The position numbers were made by a program, and so were the translations under genes. A model generated the notes under the pieces. The model ran no database searches. It was given only the letters and a program-made list of their open reading frames with translations, and had not been told where the DNA came from. Positions 1 to 10,973 of a DNA stretch of 64,000 nucleotides are shown piece by piece. This DNA comes from Roridomyces roridus (Eukaryota > Basidiomycota > Agaricomycetes > Agaricales > Mycenaceae): the NCBI GenBank assembly GCA_029378245.1, contig JARKIF010000019.1:868001-932000 (forward strand), written 5' to 3'. Position 1 is the stretch's first letter. The number at the start of each line of letters is the position of its first letter.

Positions 1-407
1 TCACTCCTGGCTCTGAACGATGTTGCTGCGCAGGGGCGAGTTGGCGACGTAGTCCTCTGTACAACCAGTGAGACCAGGAAGGAGTATAACTGCAGGTGGT
101 ACTCACCAAGAGGGGTCTCGGGAGAGAGGACGCAAGTCATCTACAAGCGCTTTAGATGAGTGCTCTTAGCACGCAGACCTCGCTTACGTTGAGCATGTTG
201 GGGTAGAAGCTCCTCTTGCCGATACCGCGCGCTTCGCGGCGGGCCCGGTCGTACTGGGCGACCTCGGCAGAGCAGTCCCTGGGCGCGGGGGCGGTGGGCA
301 CAGCTAACGAAAATTCAGTGAGAGGTACCACTTGGAAAGAATGAGATCCCACCTGCTGCGATGCTGCAAAGGGCAGCAAGAGTCGCAAAGGTGGTGCTGA
401 AGCGCAT
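1..407 (-). CDS. Secreted intradiol ring-cleavage dioxygenase, 5' part (runs off the window)
   Basis: Read on the minus strand from the ATG at 405-407. Residues 1-19 (MRFSTTFATLAALCSIAAA) form a signal peptide. After a 56-nt intron comes a charged stretch (CSAEVAQYDRARREARG), then a second intron, then the motif TCVLSPETPLEDY and SPLRSNIVQSQE. This order, a Cys-Val-Leu-x-Pro-Glu block followed by a short R-S-x-I-x-x-x-Q block, is how fungal extracellular intradiol dioxygenases (protocatechuate 3,4-dioxygenase beta-like) enter the catalytic barrel. The family cleaves catechol-type rings between the hydroxyls with non-haem Fe(III). The Tyr/His iron ligands lie beyond the window, so activity cannot be judged. 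The apparent stop at positions 1-3 is more likely the GTGA start of a further intron. One odd point is PLEDY where relatives usually have a GPYY-like motif. Confidence 0.7.
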
Positions 408-467
408 TGTCTGAGAGTGGTGAATCGGAGAACTGGAGGGTTGAAGAACCGTTCCATTCCCCTCCAC

Positions 468-477
468 CTTTTTATAC
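468..477 (-). promoter_or_regulatory. TATA-like box of the dioxygenase gene
   Basis: The minus strand reads GTATAAAAAG about 60 nt upstream of the dioxygenase ATG, the spacing seen for several TATA boxes in this window. Confidence 0.5.
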
Positions 478-2094
478 GCCGTTTCTCGAGTGTGGAGTGA
501 AAAAATAGAACCCGTCTCCTCTAACCCAAAACGGGACGGAAAAATCACGGGCCAGCAAAGAAGGCATCGTCCACGCATCAAGCATCGTGCAGCACCTCGA
601 CAACGCGCGAGTGACCATATGCTTCGGCTCCAGAGCCGTGAATTATCCTGGTCGTCCTCGCACCCGGGGACGCGGCGTAACTTGCTCAAGCGTGAGTGCC
701 CGCACACCATTTCGATCTTTATACCGTGTGTGCGCGGACCCCTGGAGGGGAAATAATGGTTTCGGAACGCCAAGGAAGCCCACCCGAGAAACCGCCTGCG
801 ACCTGGGAGCGGAAGTGGAGAAGACACGTTACACGCACCACGAGCGGGGTCACATTGTGCTTCCGAGACACGGCTGCGGTATCATTGGTTGAGAAGTACT
901 TCGAAATCAACTCGGCCCACGTCTTTCATGCGTCAGAGAATGGATGCCGTTGGAGTGGGAAATGTTAGGCGTTGAATTATCGGTAATCTGATAACAGTCT
1001 GAGAAAATCTAGGAAATTCAGAAGAAGGAGATGCCGAAATGTTTGCGCGAGTGACGAGTGCAAGCAAAAGGAAAAGCATCGGTTACTTGAGGGCATGACC
1101 CAGTTCTATGCGCTGGACTCTAGACACGGGACAGGCACCAGGCACCGAGGCCGTACCGGGATTATGCTGGCCCAACGAAAGGAAGACATCCGTTATGATG
1201 AAAGTTAGCGCGCCAACTTCTGGGCTGATACAGCGTCTTACCTGTCGGAGAAAAAACGGGCATTGTCCTCTCGAATCTTTCCTTAGCGGCATCTTGAGGT
1301 TCCGGACACGGGCGGAGACACGGAGATTACGCAGACTGGTTCAAGTTGGCGTCGCACTTGTTCGACCGATCTCCGAGCATTCAAAATGCCAATTGTGTAG
1401 CGCCTACGTACGCGGAGACACTATATCAGCGGTCTGGCAAGGTCGTTTTTAGGGGGTCAGACCTGCTGACTACCCTATTCCTGGCTCGCAGCAAATGAAT
1501 CGAAGAAAGTCGAATGCCGAGGGTGCTGAGGGCAGCATAAAATCCCCCCTCGGCACCGGCATAGCGTCACCGTCCCAAGTTGTAGTTGGATACGGGCGTC
1601 CGTCTGCGTCCGCGTCCGTAAGGTTATGTAGCTGACTGGATGCGTCTCGACCGCCCCCTATTTGTCTGTGGCTGAAGAACTACGATGGTTGTCAGTTGCA
1701 GGATCCTTCGAGTCTGTCACTGGAGTGACCTTGGTTGTTGGCAGTCTTCGTTGAGTCTCGACTGATCCAATTTTAAGGAATGCCGCCCAGGAACCTGGCC
1801 AGGGAACGAGCGGAGGAGTCCAGAAGAGGCTGGTCAAGCCGAGCTCGCATCTGTCGCTGGCTTGCACGTCCAACGACATGGACCTGACGGACATGGTTGG
1901 GACATGGTCCCATGGACAAGATGTGCCGGAAGTCGAGACATCGAAGACGGCCGCTGTGGAAGAGATGCGGCGATCAAACTGATTTGTCGGGATTCGGGAT
2001 CATCTGTTTCACCGGAGTCATGACAAGCGGCGCAGCTGCAGCCTGTTGGCGACGACGACGACCTTGAGCGAGTGGCCCACCTCCAGAGGACAGC
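478..2094. other. Intergenic, no supportable gene
   Basis: About 1.6 kb between the divergent dioxygenase and the secreted-protein gene. Open frames are short, overlap on both strands and match no family I know. I see no clear repeat or structural RNA. Confidence 0.5.
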
Positions 2095-3937
2095 ATGCCT
2101 CCCATACGAACGCTATCCGCAGTCTTGGCCGCCACTCTTCTCTCTGGCCTTTCCGCTGCGTCCCAAATCCCACTCCAAGCTGCCTCCAAGCTCGACCCCG
2201 CCTGGAAGGATCTCACCCTCAACCGTCCCCAAATGACACGTCGCCTCTCATTTTCGATACAGTAAACTCTCTCCTCCAGCACTGGCCCAACACCCGGTAT
2301 CGCAACGGTAATTCCGCCTTATGCTGCATCCTTGCCCCGTTTCATCTACAGACAGGACACACCATCGTCCCTGGGACTATCCCCGTCGGCACTCTCCTCT
2401 ATCACGGCCGCCCGGACTCTAGCCTCCCCGACGTCCCAGACTGGACAGCAGTCGACCCCGAGCACTCGTTCCCTTTCTGTGGCAGTCCCGCCCCGGGGCT
2501 TTTCAGCCCGAATACTAGTGCACCAGGTTGCTGGCACCTCACGCTCGCGGCGACTCGCCCACTCAAGGTCTTGTACTTTGACGGATCGAGTGCGGCGAAT
2601 ATGAAACTCGGGACGCTGGATTCGCAAGACCTGTTGTTGTGGGGTCAGGTGCGACCCGATATGTGGATGGCGGAGCGTAAGCGGATTGAAGGGCTCTGTG
2701 CCTGGGGGAAGGAGTGGGGCATTGACGCATATGTTAGGTGAGTCTCGTTACTCTCGTACAACCAGCGCTAATTGGGTGCTTTAGAATGGAGATGGATTTG
2801 TGAGCACCGTTTTAGATCTGCTGCCGCTTATGCAGATGTTTCCGCAGCGAAGTCATGCTCTGCGATTTTCACTCTGGCGTCAAACTCGTTTCGGCAGACT
2901 ATCTCGCGACCTGGTGGCCTCCCCGCGCGTCCCCTCCTGCCCCTCTTCCCCCTTCAATCCCAGAAGACGTCCAGCGCGTCCTGGAAGCAGTCCGCCTGGA
3001 AGTCATCCGCGGGGGCTCATGGCACAATAGATACCCGGGCGACACGCGCATCGCTCTGGACCTCACCAAGCTCGTCTCGTTCTACGACACCGAGCTCGTA
3101 CCGTCCCTCATACCGCACCGCCTGCAGACCGATCGGTGGGACCACCGTCTGCAGAATATCTCTACCAACGACGCCGAGGCCGTTACAGCACGCATACGGG
3201 CGGTGTTATCCAACGAGCGGTCTGAGAGCAGTGGTGTGGATTGGAAGACTCTCTACCGCGTCGTGGTAGATCGCTACGCAGATCGTCTGGAGCTGCTCCA
3301 ACATCTCCTTCACACCTTCCCTCCTCCCTCAGAACTGGAAGAACGCGCGCAGACGGTGCATATGCAGCTTCGCATCATGCTTGCCGTGTACATGCCAGCG
3401 GGCTTGAGTCCCTCTGAAAATGAGGATGATAGCACGTGGGCGGCACCGGTATGGCAGGCATGTGCTACGAGGCATACATCGCCCATCCACGACCTTCTCA
3501 GGCTTACGCCTTCAGAGCGAACTCTCCTCTACGCCCTGGACAGGACACAGCGTGAGATTTGTCGGGTCATCGTGAAAATGTGGGAGCAAGGCGTGCGCGC
3601 GGGACTTGATATCCTCATTCCGTCCCAGTCTCCCATACTTGAAGTTGACCCCAGTGTGATCCTGCGTCAATGGGAAAAAGACACAGACACTCTCGTCGCT
3701 TGGCTTGATTGGAGCGTATGGGTCAAGTGTAGGCCTGCGTGTGATCCCGAGGTGTGCTTGTTTGCTTCTTAGTTCGATATGACTTGCTGAACGCTCGCGT
3801 TGTAGGAAATGTGTTACCTCCCGACTTGGCCTTACTTCCTCCCGCGCTGGGATGATCCTGAGGATGATCCCAAGTTTAGTTGGAAGAGGCCGCAGCCGAG
3901 GTGTGTTAGACAGGTTGCGCCGTATGAGAGGTTGTAG
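2095..3937 (+). CDS. Conserved basidiomycete secreted protein of unknown function, with one frame break
   Basis: Start chosen at ATG 2095 because it gives a signal peptide (MPPIRTLSAVLAATLLSGLSAAS). The N-terminal frame (LDPAWKDLTLNRP) and the frame of the rest (NDTSPLIFDTVNSLLQHW) differ by one base at the CCCC run near 2228-2231; one extra C would join them. Introns at 2308-2355, 2738-2784, 2800-2847 and 3752-3805 then give a continuous protein of about 550 aa ending at the TAG at 3935-3937. Exon 2785-2799 is only 15 nt. Conserved-looking blocks are GTLLYHGR, KVLYFDGSSAA, TLDSQDLLLWG, MEMDFEVMLCDFHSGV, SFYDTELVPSLIPHR and EEMCYLPTWPYFLPRW. I recognise it as a recurrent secreted hypothetical protein of Agaricomycetes but know no function. 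The missing base may be a true lesion or an assembly error. Confidence 0.7.
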
Positions 3938-4516
3938 CCGATAACTTACATTTATTCCATAATTATGCGGAGAGGCAACTGTTCATGAGAAGGCGTAAAA
4001 TATCTATATAATCTTGAGTTTCGGATTTGTTTGGCGGGCAACGAGGTTTGCACAATTTTTTCAAAAGAAAAAAGGAAAGAAAAACCTTGGATGTCACAAC
4101 CTAGGCCCAAATCGAAGGGGAGTAGCTCCTGTCTGTGAACCTGAAGAGTACGGGATAGGATCGAGTGGGTCCACTGGCAGCCAGCCCGATTGTCCTGAGC
4201 CGGATGTTTCGAGATACGCTGATTTGGAGGGAACCACATCGCAGACTGATTGGCTGTTTTGTACAGCAAACCCGAGACGAGCACATGTGCCCTCAGACGT
4301 CGACTCCTTGGATTCTCTGTTGGTCGGGGAAAAAATGGGGAGGATGCGCGGAGAAGTCAAGCCCGAATCGAACGGGACGTGCACACGAGTGACTAGTCGT
4401 GATGCATTCTTGCGAGTGAGGACCATGTCCTCGATTTGTGGTGCTTTTGAACGAAGTAAACGCGACCTAAAATACATTGGATGATTTGTACAATTGTACA
4501 ACAACAACAACCAAGG
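3938..4516. other. Intergenic spacer between convergent genes
   Basis: No coding signal. It holds a minus-strand copy of the tRNA T-arm-like motif CCCGTTCGATTCGGGC (about 4367-4382) and a perfect 16-bp palindrome, TTGTACAATTGTACAA (about 4486-4501). Confidence 0.4.
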
Positions 4517-7406
4517 CTAAGATACCTCTCCATCCCCCTCATTCTTCGCACAATACTCCTTGATCAAATCCTTCACCTTCACCTCCGCCTTGTTCGACTG
4601 CAAAATCACCTGAAACGACGCCTTGTTGACGTACTGCCGTATCTCGCGGTGCACCCTCGCCATATGCGCCTCTTGGTATTGGAGAACAGCTTGATCCAAA
4701 TCATCTTGTGTAATAGGACGCGGTGGGTTCATAGAGAGGACGGCGAGGAAGAGGTGGTCCATGACGAGGGTTAGGTCGACGATGTAGCCCATGAAACACC
4801 GGAGAGTTTCCGGCCTGCAGTGTCTCGTGCGTGAATGGGAATGAAATGGAATTCAAATCGGGTACGAACGTTTTATTATACGCTTGAGTAATCCATTGAA
4901 TGAAGACGGCCGACAGCCCGATTGCTGCGACAACAGGCCCAGCGGCGGCCGCGACGATGGTGGTTCCGAACCCAGCGAGTGCTTGGATGTGGTCCACATT
5001 TTCGCTGTATGTGGCTTGAGAAAGAGAATCGAGTCCGGACACTACGCACAACCAGGATTTCGCTTCTGAAGCCTCCGGCGTCACCAGCTGAGCCAGGGTT
5101 TTGATCTTCTTCACGAACTCTGGGCCGTTGAGAAGCTGCGAAGGAGTTGGTTGGATCCTTGAAGAGAAACGGACCCACATCTCCAGTATCATTGAAGTTC
5201 CAGCTGTCGGTAATCTCTTGGTGGATCGTCGAAAGACAGTCCTCGAATTTCCAGCCCATGAACTTCGTGCTCGAGGCGAGACCCTGCCAATACCCTGTCG
5301 GCGTGAATCAGACGGGGAATAAAACGGAGAAGAAAACGAATGAATCACGCTTCATGCCCACCCTATGTATGTATCAGTGAACTGTCCAAAAAAGCGACGA
5401 TGCTTTACTGGATGGAGGTATCGATCTTCAATTGCGCGCTCGCCCTCTGTGCCATCGCAGAAACGATCGGCACGAGCCCTTGCGCGTCCGTGCCGGCGCT
5501 TTGAAGACCTCGCACGAGACTCTGCGTGATGTGGATGAGGATCGCAAAAACACGGGATGTCCCGGGAGATGGCGTTCCTGTCATATCAATCACTTTTCTG
5601 TCATTCGAGATGGCCGTTCTGTCAGGCTTTTCTACAGAACACCAGCCAGTAGGCCCCTGGTTCTCAACTTGTATCTACATCATCTGGGGGCTCCTCCGTG
5701 GCCCAGAAAAATATAGTTGTGTCTTTGTTAAGGTCCAAAGGGTCTCTATCAGTGATTTTTTCTCATGATAAGGGGTGTTCTACTCCAAAAACCACCTCTG
5801 ATGCAGTTTACCTGTTCTGCTTGTAGATGGCATATTACCGGGTGGACTTTGCCTACAGTTCTTCACTTTGGCCACAGGATACTTGCTACAGAATGTGGTG
5901 AGAACTTGCAACATACTTTGATCGGCGGCATCAATAAGAGATCACTAGTCTCGGCAATCGAGACTTCCATCGCGATTTGATCGAGTTCATGATGGCGGCC
6001 ATATTGGCTTAATTACACTCGATCCCCGCTGCGGGGAGCTCTTGCGAGACTCCTCAACCCTCTGGAGAGCAGTCCCCGCCAAATCGAAAAAAATGAAGTC
6101 ATACAGCTTGCTCACCTAATGAATTTTATGTCAGATGGTATATGGCTTATATCAAAGCAAATATTTATCTGGTTGTTTAGCTGATATTTTTCCTAGACTC
6201 TTCAGGTACAAAGGGTCAGAATACATACCAAGACCTTGGGAATCCGGTGGCTGGCTGATGAGATATGAAGAAAACCTGACAGAAAGGTCATCTCAACATG
6301 ACAGGAACGAGATTTGATGGTGACCGGAACGGTTTGCCGAGGTGACCGAAAGGGAACTTGATCCTTACTACAATCTCAAATACAGATTACTTTATGCCTT
6401 GATCCTCCCTACAGAAACGGCAAACATATACTGCTAAAAAGACATCAAGGCTTTACCGGATGGCCATCAATTTTTGACCAAAAGTGGATGGTCCGGACAG
6501 GAAGGCAATCTCAAGTGACATAAAATAGCCACGCGATGAGGATCCTCAACGCCTGTCGGTCGGGTTGTGAGTTCGGCCGTTCCGACAAACCTGCACGTAA
6601 TCTCAGTACACAATAGAACATGTCGGAGACCAACCAGATGTTCGAGCATGATGGAGCTCAGAGTCAATCTTTCTCAACGGGGCGATGCATAGTTTCTGGA
6701 ACTCCACGTGAGCCTTCTCGGTTCGGAGTACCTGCACCTGCGGCGGGGGCCGCTGTTTCTCCTCCGCTGTGAGAGTCTTGTGCATGCCTATGACAAGTTT
6801 GTCGAACTGGGTGAAGGCAATCACTATGGGGACTGAAAGGCTGTCAGGCGTAGAGTATCAACTTTGAATCAGCCTGACCTTTGATCGTGGAGGCAAGCTT
6901 GAGGAAGATTTCGTCCCCTTTTTCGAAGACACGTCCTCCCGCGTGGGGGACTTGTATACAGAGCCTGAGTTTTGTCAGAGTATATCACTGGTTCAACAAG
7001 AAACGCACCAGATGATATGCACTCGATCTTTGAGTGCGACATTAACCCCACTGCGCGATTCGAGAAATTTCTTCGCTGTTTCCAGATTCTCCTTTTGGCC
7101 CGGCTCGAAGCCCATGGAATCGTGAACCACAAAAAGAGGATTCTCCGTGGAGGTTATTTCCTCGTGGATGTTGGATGTTCCGCGGGCTTGATGAGAGACT
7201 GACTGAGAGGACGATGGGGTTGAGAAGTCACGGTAGGATAGTTTGATCAGCCCGCACATTTCTGTCGATTCCAAACGCATAGTTGATTAGAGATGATTTC
7301 CCGACTCCGGACTGTGGAATTTTCAAGCCAGAGCTCTGCGATGCTGCGATGGACTGACCCTGCCGACGACCAGAAGCCGGAATCTGGCCAGGCGGCCCAG
7401 ACCCAT
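4517..7406 (-). CDS. Fungal P-loop GTPase with C-terminal hydrophobic helix region, interrupted by an element
   Basis: The minus-strand ATG at 7406 opens MGLGRLARFRLLVVGR; an intron in the P-loop joins SGVGKSSLINYAFG (G1 GxxxxGKS). The chain continues with SHQARGTSNI (switch I), FVVHDSMGFEPG (G3 DxxG), HIIWLCIQVPHAGGRVF and VPIVIAFTQFDKLV (G4 TQFD in place of TKxD). The C-terminal part has SMAQRASAQLKI, YWQGLASSTKF, LLNGPEFVKKIK, a hydrophobic Gly/Ala-rich stretch (LAGFGTTIVAAAAGPVVAAIG) and CFMGYIVDLTLVMDHLF, the order seen in a large agaricomycete GTPase family. Joining the frames needs short introns, including a 43-nt one and a 14-nt exon near 5356-5369. The coding sequence is cut near residue motif HRVAI/ILIHITQ by the element at 5558-6520. 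Whether that insert is spliced out is unknown. It is divergent from the next GTPase, with starts 197 bp apart. Confidence 0.7.
5558..6520. mobile_element. Non-autonomous inverted-repeat element inside the GTPase gene
   Basis: The plus strand at 5558 starts TGTCCCGGGAGATGGCG and the minus strand at 6520 starts TGTCACTTGAGATTGCC. The ends match at about 20 of 25 positions. Both ends carry subterminal copies of TTCCTGTC or TTTCTGTCA (near 5572-5630 and 6250-6320). The inside is AT-rich and non-coding. The flanks contain CACGGGATG (5551-5559) and CACGCGATG (6530-6538), a possible 9-bp target duplication with one mismatch, although it is not perfectly abutted to both ends. The family is unassigned. 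Confidence 0.6.
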
Positions 7407-7602
7407 CAGTGCTCCAGTCCACATGGGCGGTAGCCAACGCACCGCGGACATTCATCCAACACGTCCTTCGTCACAAGTTGTGGTGGGCGGGGCGGCATCC
7501 TGGCAACCCCGGGTGGTCAAGGTGCGGGTCGATGGTGACCAGTGAGCGCTCAAGGCTGGGCATGATATGTCCTTTTTTGGTAATTTGACTATAATCTGAC
7601 AG

Positions 7603-10600
7603 ATGGCCGAGACTCGGATACCAATTGACTTTGCTCACCAGCTTGTCCCACACCTCTTCGGAACTTCCTTCCCTTCGTCGCTGCTGGAGATGAAGCTCCG
7701 CGTTCCCCCCAGCGCTTCTCCCAAGACACCCGAAGCACCCACAGCCCATCGGAATCCCAGCCCATTTGCACGGGTTCCCCATGGAGTCAAGTCGGATCCA
7801 AGCGACATCTGCCGCATTCTCGTCATCGGTCGACCAGGTGCAGGCAAGATGACCTTGCTCAAGAGAATCTGTGAAACGACTGAGGCTCCCGAGATACGCC
7901 GCTCGGAATGGACCCATATTCAGTCCCTCCTGCCACTCGAGGTTTCGTCCACCGCTTTGAGATTTCCGACTGCTCATCCTTTTTCGTTGGCTTAGCCCCA
8001 CACACACTACGATATAAATGACGAGTTGACCTTCGCAAGTCATCCTCGGCTGAGGTTTCACCAAGCTGCGGGGGCTTCCGGCGGACTGGCAGAAATAGAC
8101 ACTTTTCTCAAACACAGAGCTGCTGCGGGGAAATTTTCTCAGCTGGTTCATGCAATATGGTAAATCAACGCAACCCCTAGCCGTGTTCTGAGATTTTCGA
8201 TAGGTATTGCTTCCCACTGACAGATGATGGAAAGTTGTACATGATCGAAGATTTTTTTAACACTGTCAACGCTGACCCAGGCGAGTTCCAATCTTGTACA
8301 ATTTATTAATCTGAACAAGACATAGTCCCTGTCATCGTCGTGTTCACGAAATTGGACAGTGCGTACAATCTGCGCGGTCACATCTCCAAGGACACAAAAA
8401 ACGGTACCGTGGAAACATGGCGTTGCGCCTGGACAGATTTGTGATGGAGTTTCCACCCACCGAGATCGTGATAGTGGGAGGCAATTCTGAATCTTGTATC
8501 TCATAATGAAGGCTGAAAGAGATTTGCAGATCTACTCAGAGAGACGAGCAACTGTGATGAGCTAATTGAAGGGACCCTCAGCGTTCTCCAGGGCAAAAGA
8601 CTACTCAGTTCAGTCTCGAATAGGAAGACTGAACTGGAGAGAGCCATCGGGCTCCGTAGTAAATGCAAACACTTCCGCATCCTGGTCATTGGCCGAGCGA
8701 ACGCTGGAAAAACAACGTTACTCAAGAAGGTGTGCGAGTCCATCGAAGATCCGGAGATCTATAGTCCGTCTGGGCAGAGGGTACGCCGAGTCTCTCCCCC
8801 TCGAATTGACAGCTGAATAGCGTTAGATTGACCTTTCGGTTGTTGAAGCCTCCGCTGAGGTCGAGTTGTTTGCTTTTCCTCGTCTCTCGCTCACTGGCGT
8901 TTAGCGTGGGGAGCACGACATCGAGAACCAGCTGATATTCAAGAGCAATCGGCAATTCGTGTTTCATGACTCGCGCGGCTTCGAGAGCGGGTCGGAAGAA
9001 GAAATCGAGAAGGTTACAGCATTCATCGGGCAGCGGGTGGCTGCTCGAAAGTTATCAGAGCAACTCCATGCCATTTGGTATTGCCTCCCGACTGATACCA
9101 ACCGACCCATATTGGCTGCCGATGAACTATTTTTCAACACCAGCGCTGCAGGCAAAGGTGAGAAGACGTACACCTTTAGATTGCTCCACCAACTCAAATT
9201 GTGGACTAGTCCCAGTCATCTGTATCTTCACGAAATTCGACGGCCTACTCACCGAAGCGGTCAGCCAACTCGTTGACGACGGATACAGCTTCGAAGAGGC
9301 CGAAGAAGGGCAGACTGAATACGCCGCAAAGATGTTGGCCGACAACTTTGAGAAGCCGCTCAAGGCCAGTAACTTTCCTCCAGCGGACCTCGTGCAAATG
9401 GACGGCAAGTCTTCATCCTGAATCGTTGCCCACGGTAGACTGATAGTGCTGGCAACAGACATGCGCATCGAAGAAAGTGACTGCGACGAGTTGATCGAGA
9501 AAACGGCTGATGCACTCAGCGACAAGACGCTCCGGCTGTTGTTCTTGTCTGTGCAGCAGAACAATATCGACCTTTGTACTCGGCAAGTTATGAGAGAGTG
9601 AGGCTACTTGTCTTCCATTCTCCGCTGAATGCTGATTCGAGCGATTAGAATGACATTGTTGGAAACCACGACGAGAGGTGCGCATGGATTAGCCTGTCTT
9701 TCTACATCGATCGGCGGCCCAGATCAGTACTAGGCATGTTATACAGTGTTCTGGCTCATTTTCCTCATGCTTGGGTGCGTATCAGCCTGTCCGAGATATA
9801 TGCTGACTCCTGACGTCTGCGCAGATCGTGCGTAGCTGTGATTCATTCTGCCTAGACGCTGCGTTGACTGCGTTGCCGTACATAAACAAGGACACGGCAA
9901 GTTCAAAGGTTTCAATTATGAATGTTCTTGGTGCTAACGCAATTCATACAGGAGGTGAGAGTCTGATACTTCGATGTAAGCGTCATTTGCTGAGTGTTCT
10001 TCTCAGTATGTGAGTACAGACTTTGATTCTATGCGCATCTGTCGTTGACCCCGGGCTACGTAGGACGTGAGTGACTGGCCTATCTCCTCTGGTGTGCATC
10101 GTTTTGAGCACAGTTACAGGATGTGAGTGTTTTACTTGCGTAACCGATCGACTCCAATCACACATCCCAGGATGTGAGTGCTCACAATCAGTCCCGTTCC
10201 CCGTTGTTCAATTTGCGCAGAACATCGAAAGTACGCATTTTAGTGTCGATTTTTTCACCTGGTTAATTCCCAGCAAGGACTTCCCGACGGTCAATGGGTG
10301 AGTTCGGGAAAAGAAATTGTCGGCGGCGTCCTAATGATTCTTGAAGGAGAAAAACATCAGCACATGCTGGACCTCTCTCAAGAAGGATCATCCTCGTATG
10401 GTCAGTCAGATATCCCCCCAAGCCTTGACTTCCCCTCGACTCGCACGCACAGGAAAAAAGTCTTCAACAGCAAATCGGTCGGAGCAAAGCTGTCGCTTGT
10501 GAGAGCTCAGCTTTAGTGTTGTCTCACCTTATCCCTGAGTCTACAGTACTGTGTATTTGCACCGAACAAACCTTCACCCAAGCCTCCGCCCGAGACCAAG

Positions 10601-10921
10601 CCTTCGGCGAAGCCTTTGTCAACGCGCTACACGCGTACCTCGGCTCTACACTCGAAAATATTGTCAACAGCGAGATCATACAAACACTGCCTACAAACTA
10701 CGCCGAGCTCATGGCTGGACAGATGGCGGAGCTTGTTCTCGCAAATCGATTGCGTATGTGTTTCTGTTCCAGTTTCAACCGAATATGTGTTGATTCTTTG
10801 TATTGGGCAAGGCATCCCACTTGATCAAGGGGACACAACGCAGAACGCTCCGGTTCATGTTCAAGATCCGCCGAAAAAGAGTGGATTTTTATCTCGTGTC
10901 CGGCGGTTGAAGCTTCGTTGA
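7603..10921 (+). CDS. Tandem double-G-domain fungal GTPase
   Basis: ATG 7603. The first G domain has CRILVIGRPGAGKMTLLKR, where Met replaces the P-loop Ser/Thr, and RFHQAAGASG where DxxG is expected, then VPVIVVFTKLD. It is probably non-catalytic. An intron at 8404-8529 links NLRGHISKDTKN to DLLRETSNCDELIE and the second G domain: FRILVIGRANAGKTTLLKK (G1 intact), FVFHDSRGFESG (DxxG), QLHAIWYCLPTD, VPVICIFTKFDG (TKxD) and RLLFLSVQQNNIDLC. C-terminal blocks are AHFPHAW, LDAALTALPYINKD, THFSVDFFTWLIP and NYAELMAGQMAELVL; the last exon runs to TGA 10919-10921. Introns at 8281, 9405 and 9582 begin GC rather than GT. A run of five 3-nt exons lies at 9952-10173. Nothing outside splice sites suggests regulation. 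The fusion of two domains could instead be two adjacent genes. Confidence 0.65.
9952..10173 (+). other. Chain of five apparent 3-nt micro-exons
   Basis: Within the double GTPase gene, acceptor-codon-donor triplets follow one another: CAG|GAG|GTGAGA (9952), CAG|TAT|GTGAGT (10007), TAG|GAC|GTGAGT (10064), CAG|GAT|GTGAGT (10120) and CAG|GAT|GTGAGT (10171). They are separated by 52, 54, 53 and 48 nt, and a final 47-nt gap leads to the exon starting AACATCGAAAG at 10221. All proposed introns are phase 0 and of the length usual here; they would encode E-Y-D-D-D. Transcript data are needed to confirm. Confidence 0.55.
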
Positions 10922-10973
10922 CTTGGGTCGTGACACGAGCAGATTCGTGTAATACATTGTGTGTTTACTACTC

